Assembly (NCBI GenBank): GCA_008692225.1 | Contig: VICG01000002.1 | Coordinates: forward strand, 450,001-514,000 | Direction: 5' to 3' | DNA: 64,000 nucleotides | Source: Monilinia fructicola | Taxonomy: Eukaryota; Ascomycota; Leotiomycetes; Helotiales; Sclerotiniaceae | Part shown: positions 61,294 to 64,000 of the stretch, in pieces | How positions within the stretch are numbered: the first letter of the stretch is position 1 | How the letters are laid out: each line of letters starts with the position of its first letter | Made by a program: the position numbers and the translations under genes | The notes under the pieces: model-generated | Database searches by the model: none | The model's input: only the letters and a program-made list of their open reading frames with translations | Told to the model about the DNA's origin: nothing

Positions 61294-62030
61294 CTAGCTC
61301 GTAGCATCAAAACTAACTGCAGTGCTGGCCTGTCCCGCAGCCGCAGTATCCAACTTAATATTGTTGGCCAATTTTGTCTGTTCAGCCGCCAAATCCGTGT
61401 CATCGCCTCCTTGTGCAGCTTTGACCTGAATACTTAAAACTTCAGCTGTCAGTTTGAGGACTTTGTTCTTGATTTTGCCGTTCTAGATTTGATGTTAACA
61501 ACGGTGTGATCGGAGAAATTTGGATGGGGGCGGGGTGGGGGGGCAGAGGGAGTGAGAGGAGAGAGGGAGTGAAGGAAGAGAGGGGAAAATAAGGGATAAG
61601 ATATAGAACATACCTGAAGAGCAGTAGCAGCATCACCACTAGCAGCAGCGATCGCTGGGTTAAAAGCATCGGTCTCGGCATCTTCTGCAGCGTCATGAAC
61701 TCCCTGGATAATGTCGAGATCAGACTCAGACACCGCAGCGAGATTGTTCTTGTCGATGGCGGTAAATAGAGAATTAGCTTGATCCTGAGCGGTTCCAGCC
61801 GTTCCATCCGAGATTTGGAAATCATTGTATGCAGAAGCAGTGAGAACACTTCCGGCCGATGTGGTGGAGGTAGAAGTAGAATTAGATGTTGATGATGTGG
61901 CAGCTGCAGTTGAAGACGCGATTGCTGATGAGACTGTAGAAGAGGATGCAGCGGCCTTTTCTTTCTTGGGAAGAGGAGAGGCGTCGACGATGGAAAGGAG
62001 GAGGACAAGTGCTGGGAGGGAGAAACGCAT
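61294..62030 (-). CDS. Small secreted Ser/Thr-rich protein
   Basis: Exons 61614-62030 and 61294-61482, intron 131 nt (GTATGT...CTAG), 201 residues. A signal peptide (MRFSLPALVLLLSIVDAS) is followed by PLPKKEKA, a Ser/Thr/Ala linker (about residues 27-62) likely to be O-glycosylated, and an Ala/Asp-rich helical part (DQANSLFTAIDKNNLAAVSE, LDIIQGVHDAAEDAETDAFN, then IKNKVLKLTAEVLSIQVKAA). The mature protein has no cysteine, unusual for apoplastic effectors. Many plant-associated fungi have such proteins; a wall or effector role is inference. Confidence 0.8.
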
Positions 62031-64000
62031 TTTGATTGTCTTGATTTGGCCTGTATATGATATAGCGAAACGATAGTTGAAGTAAATAGTCAGGAAATGA
62101 ACTTCGTAATATGAAATGAATGTATCGATAGTTCAATAGACAGCACAGCTGTTAAGAAAGTAGAAATTGAGTTGGGATGAACGAATGTATGTATGTGTTG
62201 AAGATAGGTAAATCAGATAGTGAAGGTATACAATGAAAAAGTTCAATGAAGGAACAATGCAGGAACATATGGTGATCTTATATGTAGTGATGAACTCAGT
62301 TTCATGCTTATTCTTTTCGTCTCGAAATTTCATTTGACAGGCACAATACACCCAAGCTCTTAGAGATGCTATCTATTTCTCCTGCAGAAGCAACAAAACA
62401 GTATAAAATACTAGGGAATGACACGCCAAGTATATCTAGGCCAACATAATATGTTAGGATTAACTGCTCTAATCTGACGTCTTCAGACTTATCTACAAAG
62501 CGCTTGTCATTCAACAGAGATATATCTGGTCACTAGACCAATAATGAGCAAGAATTGAACCTTGAAATGACAGGAGATAGACTTTAACGAGTGGAATTAC
62601 AAAGAAGCGTTAAAGCTACATTCATCCCAAATAACCTATTGACAGTTACCGACGTACAAAGTTTCACACATGAGATGACAGCCTGTAGTTGGGATGAAGG
62701 GTTTATTTTTGATATTCTTGGCGGTGGTTGAGTGTTTGGACTCCCCTTGGAATCAGCTGCTTGTAACCTTTACAGATCCGACGGGTTTCAGGTGTGACAA
62801 GCGAAGGATTCCGAAACCTATGAAGTAACTTGAGGCATGCACTACCTTATTTCTCTACTTTGCCTTGAATGGACCCGGCGATTTGGTGTTTTGAATATTG
62901 CAAGACTCTCCAGGGCTGCTGTTGTGAGATTCCTCGAGGTGAGCTTTAATTTTCCGTCTTGTGATTGCGCTTCTCGCGTCTTGAACTTTCATATTGCGCA
63001 TTATTTCCAAAGGCTTCTGCTATGGTGCAGACTAGCTTATGATCAAGAACTTCGAATTAGACACACATAGGGAGATATGACCCAGGAAACTCCGTGATAT
63101 TCGTGAATTTGTCTGTAGTAAAAACAATAAGGCTGGATTGAGAAATCAATTGAACGCTTAAAATGAAGGGGCTTCGCTTAGTAAGCAATCAACATAAAAG
63201 ACCTCGTGGCAATGCCATATATTGAAATACTCGTTGTGTGTTGATCGTATTTATGTTATGGCCATCAACATAGAAGATAAATACTATTAACAAGAAGTAT
63301 AGAGATGGCGATAGAGGAGGATGAATTACAGAAGGGAGTGAGAATTATTAAGCTCCTAAAGGTCAAAGCCCAGATCTCATATGGAAACTTTGCGGCGCCA
63401 TTTATGATTAGTCGAATTCTATGAATGCTGAAAATGAAGGAATTGACAAACATGAGGCTTTTGGGGTGGGAAAGACGAGAAGTTTGGTAAATTCTTCTAA
63501 TCGAGAATGGTAATGGTGCACACTCTACGAGTACATACAAAATACATGACGTTTAACCAATTCAAGAACTAAACGGCTCAGTAATCAACATGAATCTTCT
63601 TCAACAAATATGGTACAGTATGTCGTTGTTTCAAACACAAAATTATATACACGACTATCTAATTTGTTAAGTTCGTCCAATTCTAATACACAAATCTATG
63701 GTCATTCTGAAAGTCTTCGATCAGTACTCGAGCTTTCGACAGTCGCTGTTCTCCGCTCCATTGAAAGAGATCTCTCCCTTGCAAAGCTGGAAAAAAATTT
63801 AAAACGTTTTTAAATCCAAGAGCCAAGAGCCAAGATCCGGGGAGATAGAATCATTCCCGTTGATAGACTGTTCTCTCATAAACATTTTTCCCTCTCGAAA
63901 GCTTGGTTGTATTTAAGCATTTTGCCAGACTTACGCCATACATACAGATTAGAAAAAGCGAGAGTGCTGATATCTACGTAATGACAAGGAACGACTGGAG
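62031..64000. other. Terminal intergenic region, no gene seen
   Basis: Two kilobases without a recognisable gene, RNA or repeat; only short unrelated frames. Confidence 0.5.

Overview
The window reads as a filamentous ascomycete chromosome. Genes carry short introns (46-120 nt) with GTRNGT donors, CTRAC-like branch sites and YAG acceptors. Blocks of almost pure A/T with ruined transposons alternate with gene-bearing DNA of normal composition, which is the signature of repeat-induced point mutation (RIP). Gene content and the BTB family fit a Leotiomycete close to Botrytis, Sclerotinia or Monilinia; that placement is inference.

Layout. 0-7 kb: an MFS transporter (-) and an M28 glutamate-carboxypeptidase-like membrane peptidase (+), both recognisable end to end but broken by single-base frameshifts. 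7-8.3 kb: purine-rich microsatellite DNA. 8.3-22.8 kb: an AT-rich RIP island with a degenerate Ty3-type LTR retrotransposon (LTRs near 9.26 and 17.76 kb), two copies of a 0.51-kb TA-flanked MITE, a 1.4-kb terminal-inverted-repeat (TIR) element, a 250-bp (TTA)n array and a 148-bp palindromic MITE. 23-31.5 kb: four paralogous BTB/POZ genes, three (-) and one (+). 33.2-34.4 kb: a second AT-rich block. 35-42.3 kb: small orphan genes (an internally duplicated protein, a two-helix membrane protein, three helical proteins). 42.7-43.8 kb: a TIR element whose left end was hit by an LTR now present as a solo LTR. 44.8-62 kb: ordinary genes: ERD2/KDEL receptor (-), GH76 alpha-1,6-mannanase (-), a small coiled-coil protein (-), alcohol dehydrogenase (-, one frameshift), MATE efflux transporter (+, one frameshift), a nine-exon cytochrome P450 (-), an intron-containing tRNA-Asp (-) and a small secreted Ser/Thr-rich protein (-).

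How the genes fit together. No single pathway spans the window. The conserved genes serve secretion and the cell wall (ERD2, GH76), transport (MFS, MATE) and oxidation (ADH, P450). The stretch between the AT blocks looks like accessory sequence: paralogous BTB genes and orphan helical genes beside transposon remains. The most distinctive points are the BTB cluster with a shared C-x2-H-x-H-x5-C tail, the nested solo LTR whose target duplication and host target duplication can both be read, the MITE families, and the clustering of frame-breaking indels in the first 7 kb.
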